Source of the DNA: Gordonia sp049847105
Lineage (GTDB): Bacteria; Actinomycetota; Actinomycetes; Mycobacteriales; Mycobacteriaceae
DNA length: 64,000 bases
Direction of reading: 5' to 3'
Assembly: GCF_049847105.1 (NCBI RefSeq)
Contig: NZ_JBNCNS010000002.1
Coordinates: 372,001-436,000 of the forward strand
The notes under the pieces are model-generated. The model saw only the letters and a program-made list of their open reading frames with translations, was not told where the DNA came from and did not search any database. Position 1 is the first letter of the stretch, and each line of letters opens with the position of its first letter. The translations under genes and the position numbers were made by a program. Shown here piece by piece: positions 25,476-34,347 of the stretch.

Positions 25476-26330
25476 GTGAAGACCCTCGAGCCGCCCGAAC
25501 ACGTGCTCAACACGTTCGGGCTGACCGCCCACCCGCCGATCCCCATGGGCGATTCCTGGATCGGCGGCTGGCGGGTCGGTGAGGTGGTCTTGTCGTTGGT
25601 CCCCGACCACGCGCGTGCGGCGTGGTCGGCATCGGTCCGGGAGTCGCTCTACGTCGAGGGGCTGCGGGTCGCGCGCCCTTTCCGCGCCACCGACGGCCGC
25701 TATGTGGTGTCGGGCTGGCGTGCGGACACCTATATCGCGGGCATACCCGAGCCGCGTCATGACGAGGTCGTCCTGGTGGCCGATCGACTGCACGCGGCGA
25801 CCGCCGAGCTCGAGCGGCCGAGGTTCCTGCTGCAGTCGCCTGCACCGCCGCATACCGACGTCGACGTGTTCACCGCCGCCGACCGTGCGGCCTGGGAGGA
25901 CGTGCCGATGCGCACGGCGCGCGCGGCCGGCATGGGGGAGCCGACCTCGGAAGACGGGGTGGCGAGCGTCCAGATGCTGAAAACACTTGCCACACTTCGC
26001 AAGAACGTGGATCTGCAGTCGCAGGTGGTACACGGTGACCTGTTCGGCACGGTGCTGTTCGCGGGCGCCGCGGCACCCGGCATCACCGATATCGTCCCGT
26101 ACTGGCGGCCCGCTCCCTGGGCCGCCGCGGTCGTCGTTGTCGACTCGCTGGCGTGGGGTGGCGCCGACGACGACCTGGTACATCGCTGGGCGGATCAGCC
26201 GGAGTGGCCCCAGATGATGCTCCGGGCGACGATGTTCCGGCTGGGGGTCCATGCGTTACATCCGCGGGCAACCGCGGGCGCCCTGCCCGGTCTGCAGCGG
26301 GTCGTCGACCTCGTCCGATTGCTACTGTAG
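25476..26330 (+). CDS. TIGR02569-family protein, aminoglycoside phosphotransferase-like fold
   Basis: A 284-residue actinobacterial protein. The sequence VVHGDLFGTVLF followed by ITDIVPYWRPAPW resembles the catalytic HGD and metal-binding segments of APH/choline kinase-like enzymes, but the usual second Asp-Phe-Asp block is altered. A TAATCT -10 ends 8 bases before the GTG at 25476, and no ribosome site is visible, so the mRNA may be leaderless. It corresponds to the Rv3205c position. The substrate is unknown. Confidence 0.75.
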   Translation: MKTLEPPEHVLNTFGLTAHPPIPMGDSWIGGWRVGEVVLSLVPDHARAAWSASVRESLYVEGLRVARPFRATDGRYVVSGWRADTYIAGIPEPRHDEVVLVADRLHAATAELERPRFLLQSPAPPHTDVDVFTAADRAAWEDVPMRTARAAGMGEPTSEDGVASVQMLKTLATLRKNVDLQSQVVHGDLFGTVLFAGAAAPGITDIVPYWRPAPWAAAVVVVDSLAWGGADDDLVHRWADQPEWPQMMLRATMFRLGVHALHPRATAGALPGLQRVVDLVRLLL

Positions 26331-26396
26331 GACAATCGTCGCAGGTAGGGCCTCTGGACGCCTTCTCACAGGGAACGCGCCACAAAGTGAGCACAA

Positions 26397-26414
26397 CGTG
26401 ACTCTTCGGTCACG
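26397..26414 (+). promoter_or_regulatory. GlnR-like inverted repeat upstream of narK
   Basis: CGTGAC-TCTTCG-GTCACG is a perfect 6-bp inverted repeat with a 6-base spacer, about 100 bases before narK. The half sites GTGAC and GTCAC resemble the actinobacterial GlnR box (GTNAC-N6-GNAAC) with a mismatch in the second half. GlnR control of nitrate assimilation is established in mycobacteria and Streptomyces. A terminator for the upstream gene is the alternative reading. Confidence 0.45.
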
Positions 26415-26510
26415 CGAGGGAAAATCCCGGCAACACTGACTACCTAACTTGGAATCCAATCGTCCGACACTGTCGTCGGCCAACCAGCTCAACACACGAT
26501 TGGATGGCCC

Positions 26511-27986
26511 ATGCCTGCACCCGTCGCCTCTTTGCGGAGCGCGCTGAAACGTGACCACAAGATCACCGATTGGGATCCCGAGGACCGGGAGGCCTGGGAC
26601 GGCGGCAACGCAGCTGTCGCCAAGCGCAATCTGGTCTGGTCGGTGATCTGCGAACACGTCGGTTTCTCGATCTGGTCCCTGTTCTCGGTGATGGCTCTGT
26701 TCATGGGGCCGGAGTACGGCATCAGCCTCGATCAGAAGTTCGTGATCGCCGCGACGGCGACCTTTGTGGGCTCGTGCCTGCGGATCCCCTACACCCAGGC
26801 CACAGCGCGCTTCGGCGGGCGCAACTGGGCGATCTTCAGTGCGATCGTGCTGCTGGTCCCCACCGGCCTCACGATGATGCTGATGATGAATCCCGGCGAG
26901 TTCGGGTTCGGCTGGTTCCTCGCCGTTGCCGCACTGACCGGCTTCGGCGGCGGCAACTTCGCCTCGTCGATGACCAACATCAACGCCTTCTACCCGCAGC
27001 GGCTGAAGGGGTGGGCACTCGGTCTCAACGCGGGCGGCGGCAACATCGGTGTCCCGGTCGTCCAACTGATCGGTCTGCTGGTGATCTGGCTGGCGGCCGA
27101 TCAACCCGAGATCGTCTGTGCCGTCTACCTGGTGGCCCTGGCCATCGCGGGTGTCGGTGCGGCGATCTACATGGACAACCTCGATCACCAGACGTCGAGC
27201 GGCCGCGCGATGCTGGACTGCCTCAGGCACCGCGACACCTGGCTGATCTGCTTCCTCTACATCGGCACCTTCGGTTCGTTCATCGGTTTCGGCTTCGCGT
27301 TCAGTCAGGTCCTCAACATCAGCTTCACCTCCGCGGGCGCTGCCAAGCCGGCGCTCGCAGCCGCGCAGATCGCCTGGATCGGTCCACTGCTCGGGTCGCT
27401 GTCCCGTCCGTACGGTGGCAAGCTGGCCGATCGTGTCGGCGGCGGCAAGGTGACCATGTACAGCTTTGTCGCGATGACCTTCTCGGCGGCGATCCTGGTG
27501 GTCGCGGGTTCGATCGCCGACGCCAACGGCAAGGTGATCGGCGGCGGTGTCCTCGCGGCGTTCATCGTCGGCTTCATCCTGCTGTTCCTGATCTCCGGGA
27601 TCGCCAACGGCTCGGTGTACAAGATCATCCCGACGATCTGGGAACACAAGTCGCAGAACATCACCGGCCTCAACGCGAACGGCAAGGCCAAGTGGTCGCG
27701 CAGCATGTCGGGTGCACTGATCGGGATCGCCGGTGCCGCAGGAGGTCTGGGCGGCGTCGGGATCAACCTCGTTCTGCGGGCGAGCTACAAGTCGAATCAG
27801 TCGGCCACCGTCGCCTTCTGGATCTTCCTGGGCTTCTACGTGGTGGCCGGGATCATCACCTGGTGGTTCTACGCCCGCCGCCCGATCGTCGCCGGGGCGA
27901 CCACCGACCTCCAGGTGGCAGATCCCACCGCCGCGTCGACCGAGCCGACCACGGACCCCGGGTCCACCGACAAGGCGATGGCCTGA
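26511..27986 (+). CDS. narK: Nitrate/nitrite transporter (NarK/NNP family)
   Basis: A 491-residue MFS protein of the nitrate-nitrite porter subfamily with about 12 membrane segments. Both nitrate signatures are present: GGGNFASSMTNINAFYP in helix 5 and NAGGGNIGVP, with a later GSVYKIIPTIWEHK. A cytoplasmic N-terminus of about 40 residues precedes helix 1. It heads the assimilation operon and would import nitrate, or exchange nitrite, for NirBD. A nitrate reductase gene is not in the window, so nitrite or an unlinked reductase must supply substrate. NirB begins 43 bases downstream. Confidence 0.92.
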   Translation: MPAPVASLRSALKRDHKITDWDPEDREAWDGGNAAVAKRNLVWSVICEHVGFSIWSLFSVMALFMGPEYGISLDQKFVIAATATFVGSCLRIPYTQATARFGGRNWAIFSAIVLLVPTGLTMMLMMNPGEFGFGWFLAVAALTGFGGGNFASSMTNINAFYPQRLKGWALGLNAGGGNIGVPVVQLIGLLVIWLAADQPEIVCAVYLVALAIAGVGAAIYMDNLDHQTSSGRAMLDCLRHRDTWLICFLYIGTFGSFIGFGFAFSQVLNISFTSAGAAKPALAAAQIAWIGPLLGSLSRPYGGKLADRVGGGKVTMYSFVAMTFSAAILVVAGSIADANGKVIGGGVLAAFIVGFILLFLISGIANGSVYKIIPTIWEHKSQNITGLNANGKAKWSRSMSGALIGIAGAAGGLGGVGINLVLRASYKSNQSATVAFWIFLGFYVVAGIITWWFYARRPIVAGATTDLQVADPTAASTEPTTDPGSTDKAMA

Positions 27987-28029
27987 CCGCGAGTCGGGTT
28001 TCCGAAGTCGAACATCAAGGGAGTTACCA

Positions 28030-30603
28030 GTGACCAGCGAATCCAGGACGGTTGTCGTGGTGGGCCACGGCATGGTGGGTCACCGTTTCGTGCAGACGCT
28101 ACGTGACCGTGACACCGACGGGATCTGGCGTGTCGAGGTGGTGTGCGAAGAGCCGGATCCAGCCTATGACCGCGTGGGACTGTCCTCGTATGTGGGCTCG
28201 TGGCAGCGTGATTCGCTGGCGCTGGAGGGAAATACCTACGCCGGCGACGAACTCGTCGTGACGCATCTCGGCGAGACCGTCACCGACATCGATCGCTCCG
28301 GACGCCGCGTCGTCACCTCGAGCGGTCGCGAGATCGGTTACGACGCATTGATTCTGGCCACCGGATCGTATGCGTTCGTGCCTCCGGTCCCAGGTCACGA
28401 CCACGAGAAGTGTTTCTTATACCGCACCCTCGACGATCTCGACGCGATCCGGATTGCCGCCGAGGCCGCAGGCCCCGGCGCGCCGGGCGTCGTGGTCGGT
28501 GGCGGCCTGCTGGGACTCGAGGCCGCCAACGCACTGAAGTCGATGGGTATGACGCCGCACGTGGTCGAGTTCGCCCCGAGACTGATGCCGATGCAGGTCG
28601 ACGACGGCGGCGGCGCAGTGCTGAAGAACCTGGTGACCGACCTCGGACTGTCTGTGCACACGGGTGTCGGCACCGCGAACATCGCCGACGGCGAGTCGGA
28701 TGGTGTGACCGTCACACTCAGCGACGACAGCGAGATCGAGGCGGCGCTGGTCGTGTTCTCTGCAGGTGTCCGGCCGCGCGATCAACTGGCTCGCGATGCG
28801 GGCCTCGCCGTCGGGGAGCGTGGCGGCGTCCTGGTCGACACGAACTGTCGCACCGCCGATCCCGATGTCTACGCGATCGGCGAGGTGGCCGCGGTGGATG
28901 GCCGGTGTTACGGGCTGGTGGCGCCGGGCTACAGCACCGCCGAGGTGGTCGCCGAACAGCTGTTGGGCCGGGGGAGCGCCTTCCCGGGGGCCGACATGTC
29001 GACCAAGCTCAAGCTCCTCGGTGTGGACGTCGCCAGCTTCGGCGACGCCATGGCGACGACGGAGAACGCGCTCGAGATCGTCTATCACGATGCGGTGGCC
29101 GGCCGGTATGCGAAGGTCGTGGTGTCCGACGACGCCACCACGCTGCTCGGCGGCATCCTGGTCGGCGACGCATCGGCGTACGCGATGCTCAAGCCGATGG
29201 TCGGTCGGGAGATCCCTGGTGACCCGGCCGCCCTGATCGCGCCTGCCGCCGGCCCGGGTGTCGGTATCGACGCGCTGCCCGACGATGTCGAGATCTGTTC
29301 GTGCAACGGTGTTTCCAAGGGAACCGTCTGCTCGGCGATCGCCGCCGGGGCTTGTGAGATCGCCGACGTCAAGAAGACAACCTGCGCGGGCACCACGTGC
29401 GGCGGGTGTCTGCCGAGTGTGAAGTCGTTGCTCGCCGCGTCGGGAGTGGAGCTCTCCAAGGCCCTGTGTGAACACTTCGGGCAGTCGCGCAGCGAGTTGT
29501 TCGAGATCGTCTCCGTCACCGGAATCCGGACGTTCTCCGAACTGATCGACCGATATGGGGCCGGGCAGGGGTGTGAGATCTGCAAGCCGACCGTCGCGTC
29601 GATCCTCGCGTCCACGTCCAGCGATCACATCCTCGACGGCGAGCAGGCCGCATTGCAGGACACCAACGACCACTTCCTCGCGAACATGCAGAAGAACGGT
29701 TCGTACTCGGTGGTCCCGCGTATGCCGGGCGGCGAGGTGACTCCCGAGCAACTCATCGTGATCGGCGAGATCGCTCGCGACTTCGGGCTCTACACCAAGA
29801 TCACCGGCGGCCAGCGGATCGACCTGTTCGGGGCCAGTGTCGATCAGCTACCGGAGATCTGGCGTCGGCTCGTCGACGCGGGGATGGAATCAGGCCATGC
29901 CTACGGCAAGAGTCTGCGCACCGTGAAGAGTTGCGTCGGGTCGACCTGGTGTCGTTATGGGGTGCAGGACTCGGTCGGCATGGCCGTGTTCCTGGAGAAG
30001 CGATACCGCGGTCTCCGGTCGCCCCACAAACTGAAGTTCGGGGTCTCGGGGTGTGCGCGCGAGTGCGCCGAGGCGCGTGGCAAGGACGTAGGCGTCATTG
30101 CCACCGAGAACGGGTGGAATCTCTATGTCGCGGGCAACGGCGGCCAGAGCCCGAAGCACGCTCAACTCCTCGCCAGTGGAGTGGATGACCGGACGTTGGT
30201 CGCATACATTGATCGGTACCTGATGTTCTATGTCCGAACTGCCGACCGGCTGCAGCGCACCGCGCCGTGGCTGGAGTCGTTGGAGGGCGGTCTCGACCAT
30301 CTGCGTGCGGTGGTCTGTGACGACAGCCTGGGACTGGCCACCGAGTTGGAGGCGGCGATGGAAGCACATGTCGCCGGGTACCGAGACGAGTGGGCCGCCG
30401 TTCTCGACGACGAGGAGAAGCTGAAGCGCTTCGTCTCGTTCGTGAACGCGCCGGATGTGGTGGACCCGACGATCCGGTTCGCCGAAGTCGACCGGAAGGT
30501 GCCGGTGCTGCTGGACATGCCGGCGATGCCGGCACGTGAGACCGGCTCGCCGGCCGCAGTCCGTGACGTGACCGAACCCGAACGTGAAGGAGTGCCGACG
30601 TGA
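28030..30603 (+). CDS. nirB: Assimilatory nitrite reductase (NADH) large subunit
   Basis: NirB reduces nitrite to ammonium using NADH, FAD, [2Fe-2S] and siroheme-[4Fe-4S]. Residues 1-300 form the FAD/NAD domain (VVVVGHGMVGHRFV, later VVGGGLLGLEAA). BFD-like [2Fe-2S] Cys occur in EICSCNG and TTCGGCLPS. The siroheme domain has SCVGSTWCRYG and GCARECAEARG, giving the four cluster ligands. The length of 857 residues is standard. The GTG at 28030 has AAGGGAG six bases upstream. The stop overlaps nirD by four bases (GTGA), indicating coupled translation. Confidence 0.95.
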   Translation: MTSESRTVVVVGHGMVGHRFVQTLRDRDTDGIWRVEVVCEEPDPAYDRVGLSSYVGSWQRDSLALEGNTYAGDELVVTHLGETVTDIDRSGRRVVTSSGREIGYDALILATGSYAFVPPVPGHDHEKCFLYRTLDDLDAIRIAAEAAGPGAPGVVVGGGLLGLEAANALKSMGMTPHVVEFAPRLMPMQVDDGGGAVLKNLVTDLGLSVHTGVGTANIADGESDGVTVTLSDDSEIEAALVVFSAGVRPRDQLARDAGLAVGERGGVLVDTNCRTADPDVYAIGEVAAVDGRCYGLVAPGYSTAEVVAEQLLGRGSAFPGADMSTKLKLLGVDVASFGDAMATTENALEIVYHDAVAGRYAKVVVSDDATTLLGGILVGDASAYAMLKPMVGREIPGDPAALIAPAAGPGVGIDALPDDVEICSCNGVSKGTVCSAIAAGACEIADVKKTTCAGTTCGGCLPSVKSLLAASGVELSKALCEHFGQSRSELFEIVSVTGIRTFSELIDRYGAGQGCEICKPTVASILASTSSDHILDGEQAALQDTNDHFLANMQKNGSYSVVPRMPGGEVTPEQLIVIGEIARDFGLYTKITGGQRIDLFGASVDQLPEIWRRLVDAGMESGHAYGKSLRTVKSCVGSTWCRYGVQDSVGMAVFLEKRYRGLRSPHKLKFGVSGCARECAEARGKDVGVIATENGWNLYVAGNGGQSPKHAQLLASGVDDRTLVAYIDRYLMFYVRTADRLQRTAPWLESLEGGLDHLRAVVCDDSLGLATELEAAMEAHVAGYRDEWAAVLDDEEKLKRFVSFVNAPDVVDPTIRFAEVDRKVPVLLDMPAMPARETGSPAAVRDVTEPEREGVPT

Positions 30604-31019
30604 TTGCCGCTCATCAACCCGCCGAACCCGGGACCCACCCCGACGCGGTGCCCGGGGAGTGGGTCCGCGCCTGCGCCGTGGCCGATCTGGCGATCGGCCG
30701 CGGTGCCGGTGTTCTCGGGCCCGATTTCGAACAGGCCGCATTGTTCCGGGTCCCCGCGGTGGAGACCGACCGGGAGGCCGTCGTCGGCCGTACGCGGCTG
30801 TATGCGATCGGCAACATCGATCCGTTCTCCCGCGCCGCAGTGCTCTCCCGCGGTGTGACCGGCGATCGTTCGGGTGAGCCGACCGTTGCGAGCCCGCTGG
30901 GCAAGCAAGTGTTCTCCCTGCGCACCGGGCTGTGCCTCGACGACGACACGACGTCGGTGGCGAGTTACGCCGTCCACATCGTCGATGACATGGTCGAGGT
31001 GTTCTTCCCGCGCCGATGA
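30600..31019 (+). CDS. nirD: Nitrite reductase (NADH) small subunit
   Basis: A 139-residue Rieske-like subunit of NirBD. As in other NirD proteins, the Rieske Cys/His ligands are absent (the loop reads SRGVTGDRSGEP), so it is structural rather than redox active. GKQVFSLRTGLCLDD and the final YAVHIVDDMVEVF match the family. It starts within the nirB stop and ends within the next ATG (ATGA). Confidence 0.9.
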   Translation: MIAAHQPAEPGTHPDAVPGEWVRACAVADLAIGRGAGVLGPDFEQAALFRVPAVETDREAVVGRTRLYAIGNIDPFSRAAVLSRGVTGDRSGEPTVASPLGKQVFSLRTGLCLDDDTTSVASYAVHIVDDMVEVFFPRR

Positions 31020-32197
31020 GCACACACAAGCACAATGAATCCTCCGATGCCGCGGAGAACCTGCCGTTGGCCGGTTTCACCATCGGGATCACCGCTGCAC
31101 GTCGTGCGGACGAGTTCGCGGCACTGCTGACCCGTCGGGGCGCAGAGGTCATGGCCGCACCGACCATCCGGATCCTGCCGCTCACGGACGACACCGAGCT
31201 GGAACGCGTCACGAAAGAGATCATCGGCGACCCGCCGGAACTCATGGTCGCCACGACGGGTATCGGTTTCCGCGGCTGGGTGGAGGCGGCCGACGGATGG
31301 GGAAGCGCCGAGTCGCTGATCGACGCGCTCGGGAAGAGCCGGCTCATCGCCCGCGGGCCGAAGGCAAAAGGCGCCATCCGTGCCGCAGGACTGCGGGAGG
31401 AATGGTCGCCCGAGAGCGAGTCGTCGTCGGAGGTGCTCGACCGACTGCTCGATCAGGGCGTCGAGGGAGTGCGGATCGCCGTGCAGTTGCACGGCGCGAC
31501 CACCGAGTGGGAACCCCTGCCGGATTTCTGTGCGGTGCTGCGTGCCGCCGGCGCACGGGTGCTGCCCGTGCCCGTCTATCGCTGGAACATGCATCCCGAC
31601 GTCGACCGGATCGACCGGATGATCGGGGCGGTCACTCGCGGTGACCTCGATGCCATCACGTTCACCAGCGCGCCCGCTGCGGCAGCCATCCTCACCCGAG
31701 CCAAGGAACTGGGCAAGCTCTCACAGTTCGTGCATGCCATGAGAACTGCGGTGCCGGTGATGTGCGTCGGTTCGGTGACCGCCGGACCGCTCGAAGCCTT
31801 GCAGATCCCGACGATCTATCCCAAGCGATTCCGTCTCGGTGCGCTTGCGCGACTGATCACCGAAGAGCTCCCGCGGCGCAGCCATAATCTGCGAATCCAC
31901 GGTCACAACACGGCGATCCGCGGTCAGGCAGTCGTCGTCGACGGTGAACTCCGTGATCTGTCGGCGACCAGCCTGGGTCTGCTCAAAGCGCTTGCCATGG
32001 CGCCCGGTCGGGTCGTGTCCCGTCAGGAGCTCCTGGCCGGCCTCCCCGGCGACAGCTGCGACACGCACGCCGTCGAGGTCGCTGTTGCCCGACTGCGTAA
32101 TGCGTTGGGGGACCCCAAGATGATCCAGACCGTGGTGAAGCGCGGATATCGGCTCGCGGTTGATCTGGAGTACGACGGAGAGGACGACCCCGAATGA
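31016..32197 (+). CDS. Uroporphyrinogen-III synthase domain fused to a winged-helix DNA-binding domain
   Basis: A 393-residue fusion. Residues 18-265 carry the HemD fold (GFTIGITAARRADEFAALL, then DAITFTSAPAAAAIL and VMCVGSVTAGPLE). Residues 290-385 form an OmpR-type winged helix (SLGLLKALAMAPGRVVSRQELL, then VEVAVARLRNALGD and VVKRGYRLAV). It resembles Rv0260c-type proteins beside siroheme genes. It may act as a tetrapyrrole-responsive regulator of this operon, as a synthase, or both; sequence alone cannot decide. Start and stop overlap both neighbours by four bases. Confidence 0.87.
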   Translation: MSTHKHNESSDAAENLPLAGFTIGITAARRADEFAALLTRRGAEVMAAPTIRILPLTDDTELERVTKEIIGDPPELMVATTGIGFRGWVEAADGWGSAESLIDALGKSRLIARGPKAKGAIRAAGLREEWSPESESSSEVLDRLLDQGVEGVRIAVQLHGATTEWEPLPDFCAVLRAAGARVLPVPVYRWNMHPDVDRIDRMIGAVTRGDLDAITFTSAPAAAAILTRAKELGKLSQFVHAMRTAVPVMCVGSVTAGPLEALQIPTIYPKRFRLGALARLITEELPRRSHNLRIHGHNTAIRGQAVVVDGELRDLSATSLGLLKALAMAPGRVVSRQELLAGLPGDSCDTHAVEVAVARLRNALGDPKMIQTVVKRGYRLAVDLEYDGEDDPE

Positions 32198-32940
32198 CAC
32201 GCAGGGGCAGCGACCCGATCCTGCCGACCGGAGACCGACTTCGCGACATCAGTCCCGTCCTGGTCGCGCACGGCACCCGGAACCCGCATGGTGTGAACGT
32301 GATCGCCGAGATCGCCGAGGCGGTGAGTGATCGGATCGGTACCACGCGGACGGCGTTCGTCGACGTGCTCGGACCGACGCCTGCCGAGGTGATCGCGGAC
32401 GTCGACCGACCCGCGGTGCTCGTGCCCGCCTTCCTGGCGTCGGGATATCACGTACGCAAGGACATCCCTCGGCACGTCGTCGCGGCAGGCCGGGCCGACA
32501 CGGTGGTGACCCGTGCGCTCGGACCGGATCCCGGCATCGCGGCGGTGGCGCGACTTCGGCTGATCGAGGCGGGCTGGGAGCCGGGCGATGCAGTGATACT
32601 GGCCGCCGCCGGGTCGTCGGATGAAAGTGCTTGCGGGCAAGTTCATCTCGCGGCACGCCAACTCGAGTCGCTGATCGGCGGCCGGGTGGAGGTCGGGTTC
32701 ATCACGACCGCATCGCCGTCGGTGCCGGAAGCGCTCGAGCGTGCCTCCCGACGCGGTCGCCGTGTGGTGATCGCGAGCTATCTGCTGGCACCGGGTCTGT
32801 TCCACAACCGGTTGCACACCTATGGTGCCGACGCGGTCGCCGATCCGCTCGGTGCGGACCGGCGGATCGTCGACCTGATCGTGACCCGAATGCGCGCCGC
32901 GGTGAGCCCGTATCGGCGGAATGCCGCGGTGCGTCGCTGA
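32194..32940 (+). CDS. Sirohydrochlorin ferrochelatase (CbiX/SirB family)
   Basis: A 248-residue class II chelatase that inserts iron (or cobalt) into sirohydrochlorin, supplying the siroheme of NirB. The metal-binding His pair is visible in VLVAHGTRNP and FLASGYHVRKDIP, and the second half repeats the fold (ASYLLAPGLFHNRL). It closes the narK-nirB-nirD-hemD operon, with an ATGA overlap. The uroporphyrinogen-III methyltransferase needed for the pathway is not in the window. Confidence 0.9.
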   Translation: MTRRGSDPILPTGDRLRDISPVLVAHGTRNPHGVNVIAEIAEAVSDRIGTTRTAFVDVLGPTPAEVIADVDRPAVLVPAFLASGYHVRKDIPRHVVAAGRADTVVTRALGPDPGIAAVARLRLIEAGWEPGDAVILAAAGSSDESACGQVHLAARQLESLIGGRVEVGFITTASPSVPEALERASRRGRRVVIASYLLAPGLFHNRLHTYGADAVADPLGADRRIVDLIVTRMRAAVSPYRRNAAVRR

Positions 32941-32962
32941 AAGTCGTTGTCGTGGTGGGTGA

Positions 32963-33128
32963 TCTCGATACGCCGGCTCGCCTGGCGGCTCGCCGGCCAC
33001 TCGATCGGCGGTGGAGAGCGAGGCGCCGCTTCTCCCGCTGGTCGGTTGGCTGTGCCTTCCGCTGGTCGAGGCGCCGCTTCTCCCGCTGGTCGAGTAGCTT
33101 CCGAGCGAAGCGAGGCAGCGTATCGAGA
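32963..33128. repeat. REP-like dispersed repeat cluster filling the cbiX-ATL gap
   Basis: The 199-base gap is almost entirely repetitive. TCTCGATACGC (32963-32973) and its exact complement (33118-33128) bound it. A 24-base unit starting AGGCGCCGCTTC occurs twice (33021-33044 and 33069-33092). The right part, GGTCGAGTAGC to GCGTATCGAGACC, is the same family as the repeats after uvrD2 (45798-46002). It lies between convergent genes and might terminate both. Confidence 0.75.
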
Positions 33129-33139
33129 CCACGCTGCCC

Positions 33140-33442
33140 TCAACCGATCGGCGTCCACCGGCAATCGCGGAGGACCACCTTGCCGTCGCGGACCGGAACC
33201 CCTTCGTCCCGTAGGCGTTCGAGTTGTCGGCCGGCCAGGTGGGTGGCAGGTTTCCCGCTTGCGGTGATGACGCGATGCCACGGTAGGTCAGCCGAGTCGG
33301 TCCGCATGATCCATCCGACGATCCGCGGGCTGGACAGGCCGACGGCCGCGGCCAGGTCGCCGTACGTGGTGACCTGACCGACCGGGATCGCGCCGACCAG
33401 GGCGCGCACCTGCTCGACCTCGTCGTCGGTGACCGCCGCCAT
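33140..33442 (-). CDS. Alkyltransferase-like protein (ATL)
   Basis: A 100-residue homologue of the DNA-binding half of O6-methylguanine methyltransferase. The active-site PCHR is replaced by PWHRVI, so there is no methyl acceptor Cys. The Tyr/Arg DNA-flipping region (TTYGDLAAAVGLSSPRIVGWIM) is intact. ATLs bind O6-alkylguanine and recruit nucleotide excision repair. It starts one base after the stop of the hydrolase gene (TGACATG), so the two are coupled. The neighbourhood matches Rv3204. Confidence 0.9.
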   Translation of the reverse strand: MAAVTDDEVEQVRALVGAIPVGQVTTYGDLAAAVGLSSPRIVGWIMRTDSADLPWHRVITASGKPATHLAGRQLERLRDEGVPVRDGKVVLRDCRWTPIG

Positions 33443-33443
33443 G

Positions 33444-34244
33444 TCAGCCCCGATCGACCATCGACCGGATGACTCGTGCAGTGAGTTCGGGCGCCAGGAA
33501 CGGCACCATGTGTTCGCAATCGGCGTGCACGATCTCGACGGAGTCGGGACGTTCGGTGGCGCAGGCCTCGAGAAAGGCGGGCCGGACGAACGGCGGGTCG
33601 ACCCGATCGGCGACGACGACCGTGGTCGGTAGACCTGGCGGCGGCAGCACGGCGTCACGGGCCATCTCGCTCCACGCGGTTGCCGCGGCCGGGGCGGACA
33701 CCCGCCACCCCACCCGCCCGTTTGTGCGGTCGGTGAGGTGGTCGTCGATCTCCTTGTCCAACAGCTCTTCCGGGATATCTGCCCACCCTTCCGCGCGTTT
33801 GGCCGACTTGGCCGCCGCTGCGTCCGCGTAGTCCCAGTGCTCGAGGCTGTCGGTGGCGACCTGGAGGGTCATGGCGGGATCGAGGCCCTGCGCCGGGTCG
33901 AGCAGGACCAGTCCGCGGACCGAGTCGCTGCCCAGCCGCTGGGCGAGGCGCACCGCGACGGCACCCCCGAACGAGTGGCCCACCACGACGAACGGGTGGG
34001 CGTCCACCGGGATGTGCTGCTCGACCACGACGATCAGAGAAGCCACGTGCTCCTCCAATGACCACGGCGGTTCCCACGGTGAGTATCCGTGCCCGAGCAG
34101 GTCGGGGGCGATCACCCGCAGGTCCGGGAGGTGATCGGCGGCGAGCGACTCCCATCGCTTGCCGTGACCGGTGAGTCCGTGGATCGCGAGGACGTGCGGT
34201 GCCTCGGGTGTGTCGGTCCCGAAGACGTAGGTGGTCAACGACAT
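33444..34244 (-). CDS. Alpha/beta hydrolase (LipV-like)
   Basis: A 266-residue alpha/beta-hydrolase. The oxyanion region is LAIHGLTGHGKRWE, the nucleophile elbow VVGHSFGGAVAVRL (Ser in GHSFG), and the catalytic His lies near the C-terminus in HADCEHMVPFL. It corresponds to Rv3203 (LipV), an esterase/lipase. The start MSLTTYVFGTD at 34244 is preferred over longer Arg-rich readings that run into adnA regulatory DNA. It is probably co-transcribed with the ATL gene. Confidence 0.87.
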   Translation of the reverse strand: MSLTTYVFGTDTPEAPHVLAIHGLTGHGKRWESLAADHLPDLRVIAPDLLGHGYSPWEPPWSLEEHVASLIVVVEQHIPVDAHPFVVVGHSFGGAVAVRLAQRLGSDSVRGLVLLDPAQGLDPAMTLQVATDSLEHWDYADAAAAKSAKRAEGWADIPEELLDKEIDDHLTDRTNGRVGWRVSAPAAATAWSEMARDAVLPPPGLPTTVVVADRVDPPFVRPAFLEACATERPDSVEIVHADCEHMVPFLAPELTARVIRSMVDRG

Positions 34245-34347
34245 GACTGCCATCCTGCCGCATGTCCGGCGGACCGACCCCCGAGGATCGGGCAGGCACG
34301 GGGGTCGAGCCCGGAGCGGTGTCGTGGTCGCGTGATTCCATAGGGTC

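Noticed and set aside
26322..28073. 583-codon minus-strand frame opposite narK
   Set aside because: His/Asp/Arg-rich antisense of NarK; the NarK nitrate signatures prove the plus strand.
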